Both the position numbers and the translations under genes were made by a program. Positions 45,143 to 57,440 of a DNA stretch of 64,000 bases are shown in pieces. The notes below the pieces were generated by a model. It saw only the letters and a program-made list of their open reading frames with translations, did not search any database and was not told the DNA's origin. Positions within the stretch are counted from its first letter, which is position 1, and each line of letters starts with the position of its first letter. The stretch comes from Caenorhabditis remanei. Taxonomy: Eukaryota; Nematoda; Chromadorea; Rhabditida; Rhabditidae. Location: NCBI RefSeq assembly GCF_010183535.1, contig NC_071333.1, positions 19,652,587 through 19,716,586 of the forward strand. The letters are read 5' to 3'.

Positions 45143-48100
45143 TCACTCGTCGTCGTCATCTTCATCATCGTAATCTTCATTAGAGTAACGACGAGTTGGG
45201 CGGCACTTGCGGCGACCGGAGGTGGGTTCCTGTAAATAAAAAAGTAAGTAAATATTTCAAAAATTCAGAATCCGTTACCTTCTTCTTCCCAATAATCTCT
45301 TCTTCTTCTTCCTCATCTTCGTCCATTGGCTCAGCAGCAGAAGTAGATGGGACCTCATTCTTTTTAACTGGATTCTCCTCTTTCTTTCCTTCTTCTTTCT
45401 TCGCTTCCTTCTTTGGTGTCCCTTGCGTCGCTGCCATTGCAACAAGTTGTTGCATCTGCATCATTGTCTGCATTTGCAACATAATTTGTTGCTGCGTAGG
45501 AGCGGTGTTGACAACAGCATCGGTGTTGACAGCAGCTGCAACCTGTTGTTGTTGGGCTGCTAGCATTTGCATTGCAATGAACTGTTGTTGCTGAGTTGGG
45601 AGTTTGGCCATTTGAGTAAGGAATGCTTGCTGCTGTGCTTGTAGAGATTGCTGTTGAAGATGTTGACGGTCTGTGACACTTGGAGTTCCACTGGTAGATG
45701 GGCGGGATGATGAGGTAGATGAGGTCTCTTTTTTGATAGGTGCCGGTGGAGGGGTGTCTGGTTTTGGTGGAGCATTGAACTGAAATATATTAAATTAGTT
45801 TCTAATTAGATTTTATCAAACTCAATTGAAAAAATGATGAGTGGCAAAATAGATTTTAACACAGCCAATTTCTTCACAATTTCACAAAACAAAACTTTTA
45901 ACTATATGTGCTCCAATATATTTTAACCCATCCTCACAATATTATGTTACTCTCACTCTACGTGTTGATTATGAATTCTTACTTAGTTACTTACTAAGTA
46001 ATTAAGTAAGTAAGATTGATTTTCACGACACACGAAGTCGTAATAAACAATAAACAATTAACAATTACCTTTTCATATTGTTCCTTCCACTTTTTCTCAA
46101 TAATCTTCGAATTTTGCACAATGATACTGTCCTCTTCATTAAAAATTTGTGCATTGTTAACAAGAAGAACCATATCGTCATTCAACTCAGACATCTCCAT
46201 GTATCTTCCAGTTTCAATCTTCTTATTAATTCTATCGAAATCCATTGGTTTAGAGATAACTTGATAGTATTCTGGAAGCTCTTTACGAGTTGGAAGGGTT
46301 TGGAATGGTTCACAAATAGGGTCTCCCTCTTCATCCTTGATATCCAGTATCAAAGAAATTATCTCATTAATTTTCTCGAGAAGTTCTGGATCAGTCTTCT
46401 TCTTTTTGTGTTGAAGAACAACGTCATCCATGGTATCGTCGTTTTCATCCAATCCAGCCATTTTACGCTTTCTTTGTTTCTTCTTTTCAGCCACTAATCT
46501 CTCATTTTCATCTTCAACTTCTTCGACTTGCTTCATAAATTGCTCATCTGACAATAAGTCAGAAGAGTAATCAACTTCCGTTCTACGTCTTCTCTGGTTT
46601 GGAGTCGGTTCCACAATCTCACGTCCTTCTTCCTTGGCTTTTTCGACTTCTTCGAAATCAAATGACAATTTCACGATGTCCGCTGGAATCTCTTGCTCCT
46701 CCAGAAGACGTGGTTTACGGTGAAGTTGATTAGCCTCTTCACGACGACGATCAATATCCATAGATTGGAACTGATTGAACTCATCCTCAGAACGAGCAAC
46801 CATTTGATTGACAGTCTCATCATCGGGAACAACTTCCTCCTCATCTTCCTCTTCATCAGCCTGGATAATCTTCTCCAGCATCAACTTTCTCTCAGCTCCT
46901 GTCGATCTTTGATCGAACTTTCCTGCTTGAATAACCTTCTCGTCGACGTTCAACTTGTAACGGGCGACAGCTAACATCTTTTCTTCGACCGAGTTGGCAG
47001 TGATAAGACGGAGGACACGCACTTCCTTCTTCTGTCCGATACGATGGGCACGATCCTGGGCTTGCATATCTTGATGGGGATTCCAGTCCGAATCGAAGAT
47101 GATGACAGTGTCAGCAGTTTGAAGATTCAATCCAAGACCTCCGGCTCTTGTCGAGAGCATGAAAAGGAAGTATTCACTGTCTGGAGCATTGTAAAGTGAG
47201 AGGAGCTCTCCACGCTCATCTGGTTTAGTGGATCCATCCAACCGGAGATAAGTGTGGTTTCTAAAATGTAAGTAGTCCTCAAAGATATCCATCATCTTTG
47301 TCATCTGGAAGAACATCAAAACACGGTGGCCAGTTGCCTTCAACTTCGGGAGGATTCTATCAAGAAGTTCCAATTTTCCAGCAACACGCATCAAATCCTT
47401 TCCGCTAACCTCGTTAACCTTCCAGTGAGTACGGCAAGAGTCCTCAATAGTCTCGAAGAGGAATGGATGATTGCAAAGTTTGCGGAGATGAACAATAGTG
47501 TTGGAGAGTGAGCGAGCTCCGGATGACATCTTCGCATCAAGAAGCAATCCTTTCTTCATGTGACGATAGATCACTTTTTGGAGAGCAGACATGTCACACT
47601 TGATGACATATTCAGTCTTGTCTGGCAACTCCGACTCGACTTCTTTCTTGAGACGTCTCAAAAGGAATGGGCGGAGCACTTTGTGCAATCTTCTGATGAT
47701 AAGCATAGTCTCTTCTTGATTTAATTCCACTTTCTCTCCGGCAGTAATGAATGGAGCATTGAACCATTCCTCGAAAGTCTCACAAGACGTGAAGATGGAT
47801 GGGAGCAAGAAGTTGAGAAGAGCCCACAACTCTGGAAGCTTATTCTGGAGTGGAGTTCCAGTAAGGAGGAGACGATGTTGAGCCTTGAAGTATGTATTAA
47901 GATTAGAAGTCAGTTTACTTTCGCTATTCTTCAAACGATGTCCCTCATCAATAATCATATACTTCCAACGGATCTTTCCAAGCAACCCCTTCTCCTTTAT
48001 AACGTATTCATAAGTGGTCATGAGCACATTGAAGTCGACCCTCTTGATTTGCGCCTCAACACGACGACGTGCATCCTTGGTTCCTTTGTAGATCACGGAT

Positions 48101-50537
48101 TTCACGTTTGGAGCCCACTTGGCGAACTCGGATTGCCAGTTGGAGAGGGTGGAGAGTGGAACGATAACAAGATATGGACCATTGTTCTGCTTCACTTCCA
48201 TAAGATATGTGAGCAGGGAGATTGTCTGAAAATGAATTCAATTTTGGAAGTGTTAAAATAGATAATAATTCTTACCTGAATAGTCTTTCCAAGACCCATT
48301 TCATCGGCCAAAATTCCGTTCAAATTGTTGTTATACAACGAAACCATCCACTCCAAACCCTTCAATTGATATGGTTTCAGTTTAAGATTCGGGTCTCCAC
48401 CACCCATTGTCTCATGCTGCTTGACAACCCTTTCCTTAACTTTGTGAGCAATCGCATAGTAATCAGCCTCTTGTTTCTTTGACTTTTGATCATACTCATC
48501 CTCCTCATTTCTCGCTTTTTCAATGATCATCTTCGCCTTCATCTCCTCATCCATACCAGCGTATTCATCCTCTTTCTCCTCTGGTGGTGACTCCACAACT
48601 TCATCCTCATCGTCCTCATTATCACTGAGTTGATCACGTGGAACCAGTTGGTATTCTGGATGAGTCTCCAACCATAACTTAATCTCTTCAGCCTTTGGAG
48701 CCATATCTCCCGTAAGAATAATTCCAGTACTAATCTCTCTCACATGAATTCTTGCTTCACCATCCAGAGTTCCTTTCTCGAACTTTTTATCTTCTCGCTT
48801 CTTTTTCTTCTCAGTAGTTTGATGTTGACGAAGAAGTGAACAAAGTGAATCCACGTATTCATCAGTCTGTTGGAGGAGATGCACAAGACGTTGATCTTTC
48901 TTCTCATCAAGAAGTGCACGATATCCCTCTTCATCTTCCTGCATAAGTTTCTGCATACGAAGTCTTTCGTTACGCATCTCGTCCTTCTTTCGTTTACTTT
49001 CATTGTTTAGATGGTAGTTAACAACAGCTTTTCTAGCCTTGGATGACTTGATTAAGTTGTTTCTGAAAATTATCAATATTCTAGTACCCATCCGATTCTT
49101 CAACTTCTACTCACCTATGGAACTCCTTGAAGTCCTTTACATGTTGAATAATCGCTTGCATCAAATCAGTATGCTTCTGTCTCTTCTTTTTCTCTTGTTC
49201 CATCTTCTGCTGCTTCTCCAATGTCTCAGTAACACGTGCTTCACGGAAAGATTGTATTTTGACACGACGGTACACATATGGATTCAGCGCAGTTTCCAGT
49301 GTAGTATCTCTTCTGATACATGACATTACTTCATTGCGAACCTGGGTTTGCAAGTTGACAACTCTCAAGGCTCTCAATTCAATTTCAGCTTTCAGTTTCA
49401 AATGCTCCGGGAGGTCGGCTGGAAGATTGATGAGTAGTTTCATACGGAGACCGATACGATTCTGGATTGCGTTTTCTCGTTTTTTCAACATTCCAACTGG
49501 ATCGATTCCGTTCGGAGGAGGGAGAGCTGATTGGCGGTTGCAACGGGTTTGGTGGAGGTTGAAGATCTGGAAAATTAAAAGTTTACAACTGCTATTCATA
49601 GATACAGTGCCATGCCAGAGTACACGAACTTTGGCCGTTTCCAGTTGAAATTGTTCAAACTTGAGAGTGTGTGATAGTAATTAGTAGGTTTTTCACGCCT
49701 AGTAGGTTTTGATGAATCATGCAGATCAAAAATAGAGCTACATTTTTGTAGTTGACAACTTTTTTTATACGGACACTCCTTTGCAAGTAACATAATGACA
49801 AAATAACTTCTCCCTCAAATCGTAACATTTCTGTACGAAATAGTGCAATTTTTTGAACTGTCGTCTTAAAATGATCATAACTTTTTAGGGAGTGTCCGTA
49901 GAAAAAAGTCTTCATCTACAAAAATAGAGCTCTACTTTAAATCTGTATAATTGATTAAAAATCTACTTGATCGAATAATTAGTATTACCATGACCCACTC
50001 TCAAAGTTGGACGACTTCCACTGAAATCCGCCAAATCTTACAACCTTTTGACTGGTACTGTAGATTATTTGTTATAAATACCTTCATCAAATCATACGGC
50101 AACTTTTCGCCATTCTCTCCTTCTCCTGCATACTCATAGGGGTCTGGCAACAGGGTGGTCGCCTTCGGGCGGAGCATGACAGCCTCGGAAATCAGAGCCT
50201 CAGGAACTTGTTCATTTCTTGCCAAAAGACGATAAGCGGAGACCTGAGCCTTCAATTGATTCAGCTGCGCAGTTGTTATCTGTTGATTTGATTCATTTCC
50301 TGCTGGAGGTCCTTCTTGTGGAACACCGTCTTGAAGTTTGTGCTTCAGAAGAAGAGCTTTGGCATGTCGATGATCGTTTTGAAGTTCTTGTTCTTCCATC
50401 GAAGTGATTGCATTTTCCAACTTTGAGATGGTGAGTTCTTGTCCTAGAGCACCATCTCCTGCCTGTTGGGACACCACTTCTCCGGCTGGTTGCGGGGGTT
50501 GAGCAGTGAGTTGCTCGAAAGCCGGTTGAGCACTCAT
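45143..50537 (-). CDS. swsn-4: SWI/SNF (BAF) chromatin-remodelling ATPase, BRM/BRG1 orthologue
   Basis: Exons 50537-50082, 49566-49115, 49062-48276, 48225-46069, 45779-45279, 45229-45143; 4,440 nt, 1,479 aa, phases consistent. It is the catalytic subunit that uses ATP to move nucleosomes in the nucleus. Domains: QLQ at about residues 88-125; HSA at about 280-350 ([20 protein letters not shown]); BRK at about 418-447 ([20 protein letters not shown]); Snf2 ATPase with motif I DEMGLGKT (about 556-563) at the end of exon 3 and DEGH at about 658; helicase C with the motif VI region [11 protein letters not shown]; SnAC-like acidic region; a bromodomain near 1,175-1,275 ([17 protein letters not shown]). 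It ends with a Q-rich segment and a DDEDDDDE tail. The length matches the C. elegans protein as I recall it. The start at 50,537 opens the QLQ-containing exon with no upstream in-frame ATG seen. Confidence 0.97.
49603..50062. mobile_element. Full-length TACAGTRCC MITE in swsn-4 intron 1
   Basis: The left end TACAGTGCC (49,603) pairs with the right end GGTACTGTA (50,054-50,062). Subterminal sequence is also palindromic: 'ttccagttgaaattgttcaaacttgagagtgtg' against 'cactctcaaagttggacgacttccactgaaat'. The element is 460 bases and non-coding, with inner inverted copies of 'tttttgtagttgacaactttttt' and 'gacactccttt/agggagtgtc'. It is the most complete family member in the window and fills nearly all of intron 1. 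Confidence 0.75.
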
Positions 50538-50830
50538 TGCGTTGGGGGCCGGTTGCTATCAGTTGATTGCGGTTTTTGCAAACTTCTGGATGATAAAACT
50601 ATAGAGAAATCTGATGAAAAAAACGTGGCGGATAACGTGAAAAAAAAGAGAAATAGCGAAGGGAAGGAGATACAGTAAAAACAAGTTCTGGAAGTAAGAA
50701 AATTGATTTACTGTTAATAATTGATGATAAGAATACTGTGAGGCGGAGTAGTTGAATGTCGACTAAGCCAGCAATTTGGGCAATAAAACATGTAAACGTG
50801 AAGAAAGAAGAATTGAAATGTAGAAAAACA
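50538..50830. promoter_or_regulatory. swsn-4 upstream region
   Basis: Short flank directly before the swsn-4 start. I see no distinct TATA box or trans-splice acceptor that would decide the transcript start. The MITE at 50,835 limits the proximal promoter to about 300 bases unless the element itself lies in a leader intron. Confidence 0.35.
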
Positions 50831-50834
50831 ACTT

Positions 50835-51184
50835 ACTAGTGAGGCCTCCAGGTGACCGTGGAGTTATGGAACGTGAAATAGATCATTGGAAAGCTGAGAA
50901 AACACAGATTCCAAAAATATATTTAGTTTTTGTCCTCGAGGCCTGGTATTCAAAGAAAATGAATAAAATTTCGAAAAAATGTTTCAAATTTTTTTTTACA
51001 ATTTTCGCGTGCTAAGAAGGCAATTTTTGTCTTTTTTTTTTGAACTTTGATCTCATTTTTCTCGAATATCAGATCTCGAGGGCAAAAACTAAATATATAT
51101 TTGAGACCAGTGTTTTCTCTGCTTTCTAATAATATTTGTCACGTTCCATAACTCCAGGGTTACCTGGTGGTCTTCCCTAGTTGG
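50835..51184. mobile_element. Foldback MITE with about 120-bp inverted termini
   Basis: The left arm (50,838-50,960: 'cctccaggtgaccgtggagttatggaacgtga...aaatatatttagtttttgtcctcgag') is repeated in reverse complement by the right arm (51,065-51,182: 'ctcgagggcaaaaactaaatatat...tcacgttccataactccagg'). The spacer is about 100 bases and nothing is coded. This is a typical long-TIR non-autonomous DNA transposon. I cannot name the family. Confidence 0.75.
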
Positions 51185-52792
51185 TGAAATGGATCTTCTA
51201 GAATAAATTCAGAAATCAAGGCATGAATTCAGCATTATATAGTTTGGACTCTAACAATTTAGTTATTAAAAAGCTCTTCCTAAAACTTGAGTTTCATTTT
51301 TTCCAAAATATTCCAGTTCCATCCGAACATGAAAATTATCAGTGATAATCACTTCAAGTTTTGTAGAATTTTTAGAATAGAAACATCTATTTTCAGATCT
51401 TTCATTCAATTATTATTTTCAGAAAACCCTCTAAAAACTAAAAGAGAAACAGAAGGAGGGAAACACGGAGAAAGGAGAAATAGTGTGAGGAATAGAGAGA
51501 GTAGGAAAATAAAAGAAATAACAACTTTTCGGCGCGAGTTTGAAATTTACAACTGGCCTCCTAGATTGAATACCTTCTAGACACGGCCAGGAACATATAG
51601 AAAATGAAAAAAATTGAAAAAAATTTCGAATTCGCGAGAAATTATACAAAACACAAAAATCGATATGAACCTACGTCATTCTTCTTGTTGATTCAGGCAG
51701 TTTGATGTGTTTAGACAGGTTTAGATGGATTAATCATTAAACATTTAAAATTTTCGAGTCTGGAAACCTACAGTTCGATCCAAGTGCTTCGGGTTACGGT
51801 GGAATCCTATGAGAATAAGACTCTAGACTTAAAAGATGTACGGAGCGTTGTTTGAAGGGCGAGGGGGGACAGCAGGCAGGCCTCCGCTCGCTTGGACAGC
51901 GACCCCTAGTGGAAATGAAAAGGGGAGGCAGATAGAAATAGAATGTGGCGGCGAGAGATTCAGAGAATTTTCTCTTTCTCTGCGTCTAAAAAGTGGGCAA
52001 ATACGAGGCCGATACGCGAGGAGGCCGTGAAAGAAGATAGAAGAAGGGGGAAAAGACGGGTGGGGTGGTTGCTGGCGGGGGGAAAAAAGAGGAAGAAGGG
52101 AAAATGTGTTGAGTAAATGAGTGGGGAAAATGAAAGGATTACGGTAAATCATGAGCAGATTTTTAGAGAATTTCAGAGCATAATGGAAACGAGAAAGTTG
52201 GAAGAGACAATGGACACATTGAGAACTTGGCGTGGACAACGGAGCGGACTTTATACTGTGTACGACAGATCAATATATTGATTGAGTGTTCAAATGCATA
52301 TTCTCGTCGGGGTATAATTTCATTTGGGTAAATGATACGGAATTCGGGTTCTTTAATTGAAAACTAAATAAGAAAATTCAGATTTCGGTGCGGAAATGGT
52401 TTTACGCAAATCGATGGCAGTCTTATGCTACACACGTAAATGAAATTAACTGTGTGTTAACTTTCAATAAAAATCGTACAAGAAAAAGTTTCAAAAAACA
52501 TTGCTATGATTGTGAAGCTGAAATTGGCAGAATTTGAAATCAGTTTTACTTTTTATTTTTTGGTTTTACAGTAGTTTCGAAGTTTACGTAAAGAATACGA
52601 CGCGCCCATCTTTTTCCATACCTACTAGCTTCATGTTTTGTTAGTATTTCAAGTTTAATAAATCTGAAAAGTCTGAAGTATCCTGATGGATGGAAGTAGA
52701 CAACGTAACGGATTACGTCAAGGGTCTTGAAATTTGGAAAGACTCTGAAAAAAGCTGCATGTTATGGAATCAAACTGAACAAAGACCACTAA
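51185..52792. other. Intergenic region with GA/G-rich tract
   Basis: Between 51,830 and 52,140 the plus strand is unusually G- and A-rich ('gcgaggggggacagcaggcagg', 'aaagaagatagaagaagggggaaaag'). It allows a 136-codon minus-strand open frame of Pro/Ser/Phe-rich low complexity that I do not accept as coding. Possible distal promoter of swsn-4 or of the gene to the right. The rest shows nothing recognisable. Confidence 0.35.
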
Positions 52793-53520
52793 TTAACAAC
52801 ATTGTTTATTTTGATAAAAGTTAATGAAAGTTTTCATCGGCCATGAAGCGATTTTCACGGCAGGCTTGATAGAGATCTGAAACATTAGGGTAATTATTAA
52901 AATTAAGTAAATTTTCCCTAAAAATATAAAGTTACAACTTACCCTCGTCTTCTCACAGGAATCTCCACAAACGGCAATTGACTGCATCACTATTTTTTTT
53001 GCGCATCTTGAGGTGGCACTTGGAGGTGGAGGACCCGTAACCGACTGAGCAATTGGGCAACATGACTGAAAAATCAATGAAAAATTAGAATATTGAATTT
53101 TAAAGTGAAAAAGGTCTTGAACTGAACAACTGCTTTCGCGTAACAAAACGATTGCGCTGAATTTTCACTCTTCAGACTGAAAAATAATCTTCTCATAAAA
53201 GTCTTTTGATTTTTGAAAAGATCCTCTTTCAATAATGAAATTTCTATGTGTTCGGTTCAGGATGCATTACTACTCACTTTTTCAACCGGGACAAAAACCC
53301 GTAAGAATAAAAAATAAAATATTGTAATTCAAAAATAATCAGTAGATAACATAGGAGGCGACGCGCTCATTGCGTCGCCAGGGAGCAGGAGGGTAAGATG
53401 CAGAATGACTTTCTTAAGCCTAGAGTTGCCTTTTATACGGGATACCTAGTCGAGAAACGCAGAGAAAATCGTTACTTGGAAAACTGAAAAAAAAAAGCGA
53501 AGCAATATAAAACGAATGAA
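52793..53520 (-). CDS. Leader cassette 6 and insulin-like peptide gene (possibly degenerate)
   Basis: Inverted cassette: TATAAAAG at 53,437-53,430, an 8-bp stem at 53,357-53,379, the ORF MSASPPMLSTDYF at 53,370-53,329, and a GTGAGTAG donor at 53,277. Exon 53,065-52,943 (after TTTTTCAG, 41 codons) encodes SCCPIAQSV, a Pro-rich stretch, then RCAKKIVMQSIAVCGDSCEKTR. This has the insulin B-chain C-x11-C and C-x3-C spacing and closely resembles the second B-like run at 30 kb. A last exon 52,876-52,793 follows in phase 0 (ISIKPAVKIASW.., stop). In the adjacent frame that exon reads LYQACRENRFMADENFH, which looks more like an A-chain remnant, suggesting a one-base frame change. No signal peptide is found. 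Confidence 0.45.
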
Positions 53521-54050
53521 CCTGCATTTCACACCATAAATAAATAAAATATTTGAAAATTTTAATAAATAATCTGAAATTCACGTTTTAAAACCAGAAA
53601 AGTACAAAAAACTCCAAAAACCGGTTGCGAAAATCGGAAATCTCGAGATTTTATTTTGAAACGTTCACAAACATCAGCTTTCCCAGCTTCATTTGCTTTT
53701 AAAACGTGAAGCGAGGTTAAAAAAGTTTTTGTTTTCGTTTTTTGTTATTCCCAACTTTGGTACTCATTTCCATACATTTTTTTTCTGAATAACCAGACAT
53801 TTCTGTATTTTTCACAACGAAAAAAATATCCAATTGTAAAGTTCAATACAGTTTTCGTTTTTTCGCTTTTCCAGTCTGCATATAACTTGTATTTTGTGTT
53901 CCGAAATATAATATATAACATTTCCTAGCAAATAAGCTCCGGGACTGCAACCAGCAACGTGTAAATTCCTATGACATCAATAAATCGTACGTTTATGAAT
54001 TCTCCGTGTATTCCCATCGCTATTTTTCTCGATAGCGGTTTGCTGAATGT
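53521..54050. other. AT-rich intergenic DNA
   Basis: No gene, RNA or repeat is seen apart from short A/T runs. Confidence 0.35.
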
Positions 54051-54132
54051 TTCATGTTCAAAATTCCTTCTGAAATACTTTCTGAATTCATTTTTTTTGT
54101 CGCTATTCTTTTTGTATTGTTAGAACAACCCA

Positions 54133-54330
54133 ATGTCATTAGCGAACCCTGGTATTTTTTCTACCTTCGGTCGTCCATGTCCGCAAACACCGTGTGGACA
54201 CCAATCGACGCAAATGCGCACACAAAGAGAAGACGACTCTTGGCAATGTGCCAACTGCAATTCATTTCTTTGTTTTCGCATGTTTCTCACAAAATATGTG
54301 AAGATTTTCAGGTTATTTTACTCAATATGA
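54133..54330 (+). pseudogene. Cys-rich coding-like fragment
   Basis: One frame reads NPGIFSTFGRPCPQTPCGHQ, then DDSWQCANCNSFLCFR, giving a cysteine arrangement like a small zinc-binding module. An overlapping frame begins at 54,054 with a hydrophobic signal-like stretch (MFKIPSEIL..FVAILFVLL), so a frameshift or intron may separate them. I recognise no family and cannot build a complete gene. Confidence 0.25.
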
Positions 54331-54639
54331 AGAGTAAAAAATGTGTTTCAGCGTTTTATTTTAAAAATTTGAGGTATCGGTCGACAAATAGTTCAATAAT
54401 GATTTTAGAAAAGAATTAAACAAAAACTGAATTAAAAAATACTTGCAGTGATTTTTTCATTTATTTTGCGATATCAAATTGCTAAACTGTGTTTGACAAT
54501 CAGCTTTATTTCTTGCAACTGTGAAAAAGGTGTTTTTATTTAATTTTTGTCTGGAGTTTATCGATTTTTCCCGTTTCTCGCTTCTTTTGATGTGCCTGAG
54601 CTTTGCTTTCAAACATTCTCAACAAGTATTTTTTTGCAG

Positions 54640-56320
54640 TGCAATCCTCGACTAAAGCTCCCAATGTTTAAGAAGGAAAACCAGTTTTCTACAGTCTGGA
54701 CTACAACGGAATGGCCAAATAAGCACAATGTGGTGGACGTTTACGATCGGTAAGTACTATCAAATCTTTTTCCTGCCCATACTCCTGTAAGTTTTTTGAG
54801 AAACAAGGCTGTCAGAAATCGCGACCGGCCGCGGCTTTTTCTTGAAAATGTCAAAAAGCCGCGGGTTTCTAGAGTTTCAACAGAAAACATGACTTGATAT
54901 ACTTTTGACTGTTTGGTACCATTCTGAAAATTTTGAAATTTTCAAGAAAAGCCGCGGCCGGCTGTACGACAGCCTTGTTGAGAAATAACTCGATGAGAAA
55001 ACTTCTTGTTTTAGACCCGACCATACAGTGATATCTTCCCTCCAATCGCTAACTTTGCTGTACCTTTCTGCCAGGATACAGACGAACAATTGGAGGATCT
55101 TGATGAAGAAGTGCAAATCACTCCAATTGTTGTCAAGTTAGCAGGAGCTATTCGTAACACGATGGCCCTAATGTTTGTTTGCCAAGACAATTTTTAATTG
55201 GAGGAAGAACTGATTCGATCGGGGTACATGGGAATACTTCAACTCTGTATGTATATTGTGCACGGAAGGTCGCGATGTTGAGCTTATCAAGGAAGGATAT
55301 GAAGAAGACGTGCCTCTTGTGCAAAAAAAAGAAGGTAGTAGTTGGACTATGTCATGCAATGGCTCATTGCTATCGAGGAGCAGTTCTGACTGGCATCGCA
55401 AAGTCACTCCAACTAGAAACCAATTTCCGCAGACAAACAAAACAAATCGTTCAACACCGGAAAATCGATGAGTCTGTGAAGCAAACGGTCCGTGCGATTA
55501 ACATGTTGGATTCACGAGTTTATCACACCCTAGCTGCGCTTTTTGGATCTTTTCCGGAGGTCACCCAATGCACCGTACTTTTGTGTCCGGCCATGGGTAG
55601 TGAATATGCAGTATTACAAGGATCACAACATGACAATTGGAGAGTTTCTCGTTGAATACTGCTTCAATCGTAGTTATAAATATCCTTTGTCTAACTGTGA
55701 AGGGCTTATGTTGGATCACTTAAGGAAGTTGTTCTGTAGAAGAGTTTGTGTTGAGTTCTCTATTTGAACTGCGAGCAAAACAGACAACTCCCTGGAAACC
55801 GATCAGAAGACTATGCTGACTTGGAGACATTGTGGAAAGTGAGTAATTAACATAAAATACGAATTGAAGATAACACTAATGTTATTTCAGATGCAACTGC
55901 TTTTCTCAGATGATTAAATTCGACAAAGCGATATGACATCTCTCATTTGCAACATTTCTCAAATACATTGGATATTTCAAAACTGCTTCGACCTATTCTA
56001 AGTTGTAAAGAATTCACCACCTCGCCGATGAATACAACAAGAAAAAGATTCCTGGCAGTTTGGATTCTGGTGGTGAACATGGTTGGTTTACTAAACCGGA
56101 GGTGGGAATGCGGTGAAGAAAAGCGTGCAGTGAAACAGGTTCCGGATTTGATTGTCGGCTGTACAGGGAGGACCGTACCATCGCTGAATACGCTGCAATC
56201 ACGAAAACTCTCCTGTGGCTTTGGATATCGGATCGTCTACTGGGTCGAGTATGTAGCACCGGATATGCTGCTGCGCAAAAGGTCGTGTTGTGATACGTTT
56301 AGTTTTCAGTAAAAATGAGT
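54640..56320 (+). pseudogene. Degenerate PIKfyve/Fab1 (PPK-3-like) gene fragment
   Basis: A piece at 55,564-55,767 reads CVRPWVVNMQYYKDHNMTIG, then EFLVEYCFNRSYKYPLSNCE, then an LDHLRKLF..CVEF end. This matches the cysteine-rich region of PIKfyve/Fab1 lipid kinases (WVVNMEFY..LG.FLE.YCF..SY.CPS..C), between their chaperonin-like and kinase domains. Upstream pieces in other frames (55,017-55,195, acidic LEDLDEEVQ; 55,345-55,560) and downstream pieces to 56,300 are open only briefly, with stops and frame changes between them and no FYVE finger or intact kinase. In functional relatives the protein makes PI(3,5)P2 on endosomes. Here it appears dead or is a fragment. Confidence 0.55.
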
Positions 56321-57440
56321 ACGACTATTTTCTATCTGGTTTTTATTGACTCCATATTTTGAGTACCACGACAACTGAACGGACAAATCAGTAAAACTAG
56401 TGAAAAAAACTCTTGAGAAGATTGCACTACGTTTCGGATTCATGTCAAGACGCCTGAATACCCTTTAAATGATTTTACTTGCGAAGTTTGCAGTATATCG
56501 GAGCGGACAGAGTCAAGATGGTTTGATTATAGAAATGAAGCGAAGTCCAGGTCAAATCAGTCAATAAAACTGTGACTGGATAAGCCACACAATCGAGAAC
56601 AATCATTGAAAGAAGTATCGAGATAAAATCCCAGTACGTGATAAAATAGGTTTTGCGCCCGACAAAGATGTGAAAAATCATCCGTCGATGGTTTCATTCC
56701 TAAATTGGAATGAGGAGAAGATGAAGGACGAGAAAGAAGGCGAGACACCGGCTGCTTCAACCAGGAGCTTCAAAACCCTACAAGAAGCAGAATAGTAATA
56801 AGAGTCGCACATTATACAAGTTCAGAAGGAAGGCGGTTTCAAACCAATACTGACAAAACATTAACGGGAAGAGTGTTCTGCGTGAATAATGGAGGAAATC
56901 ATCTATGTAAGGTGAGTATCTACACATAGCTTTGAAACCGGTTAAAATAGCCATGCTCTTCGGAGTTAGTCCAAAAACTCGACTATATGCAAGGGCTCAC
57001 ACTGCTGATGAGACCGAAGCCCAATTTTTGTCATAACGAAATTTTACATGATACTGTCCAGTGTTGAGGTCGAAACAGTAATAGTTTAGTATAGGCTCGA
57101 AATATAGTATTTTTTCCAAGAGTCAAAAAATGAATGCGTCAAAGGCGTGCCAGACACCAACTTTAACGCGTCATTGATACTTTTCACCAAAATTCGGTGA
57201 TTTTGATCTCAAAAATGATTTAAAACTGGCTCAGACTTGTTTACATAAGTCCGGGTAAGTTTGTCAGATAGCCAATGTCAGATTGAAACGCGCCAAAGGT
57301 GCGTCAGACTGCCTATTTGCTCAATTTCGATTGTTTTAGGCTTCGTAATGATTTATTGTAATATAGTAATTCAACAAGACGGTGATTCAGGAAAATATTT
57401 TGAAGCTACAAGAAGATCAAATGAGCAGTTTTGAAGCGAG
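56321..57440. other. Intergenic DNA
   Basis: I see short open frames only. Near 57,110-57,330 are two similar 'aa(a/g)gcgtgccagac' / 'aaaggtgcgtcagac' motifs with flanking similarity, a possible old repeat. No gene is supported. Confidence 0.35.

Noticed and set aside
51829..52239. 136-codon minus-strand frame
   Set aside because: Low-complexity Pro/Ser/Phe composition arises from the G/A-rich plus strand. There are no splice signals, domain or paralogue.
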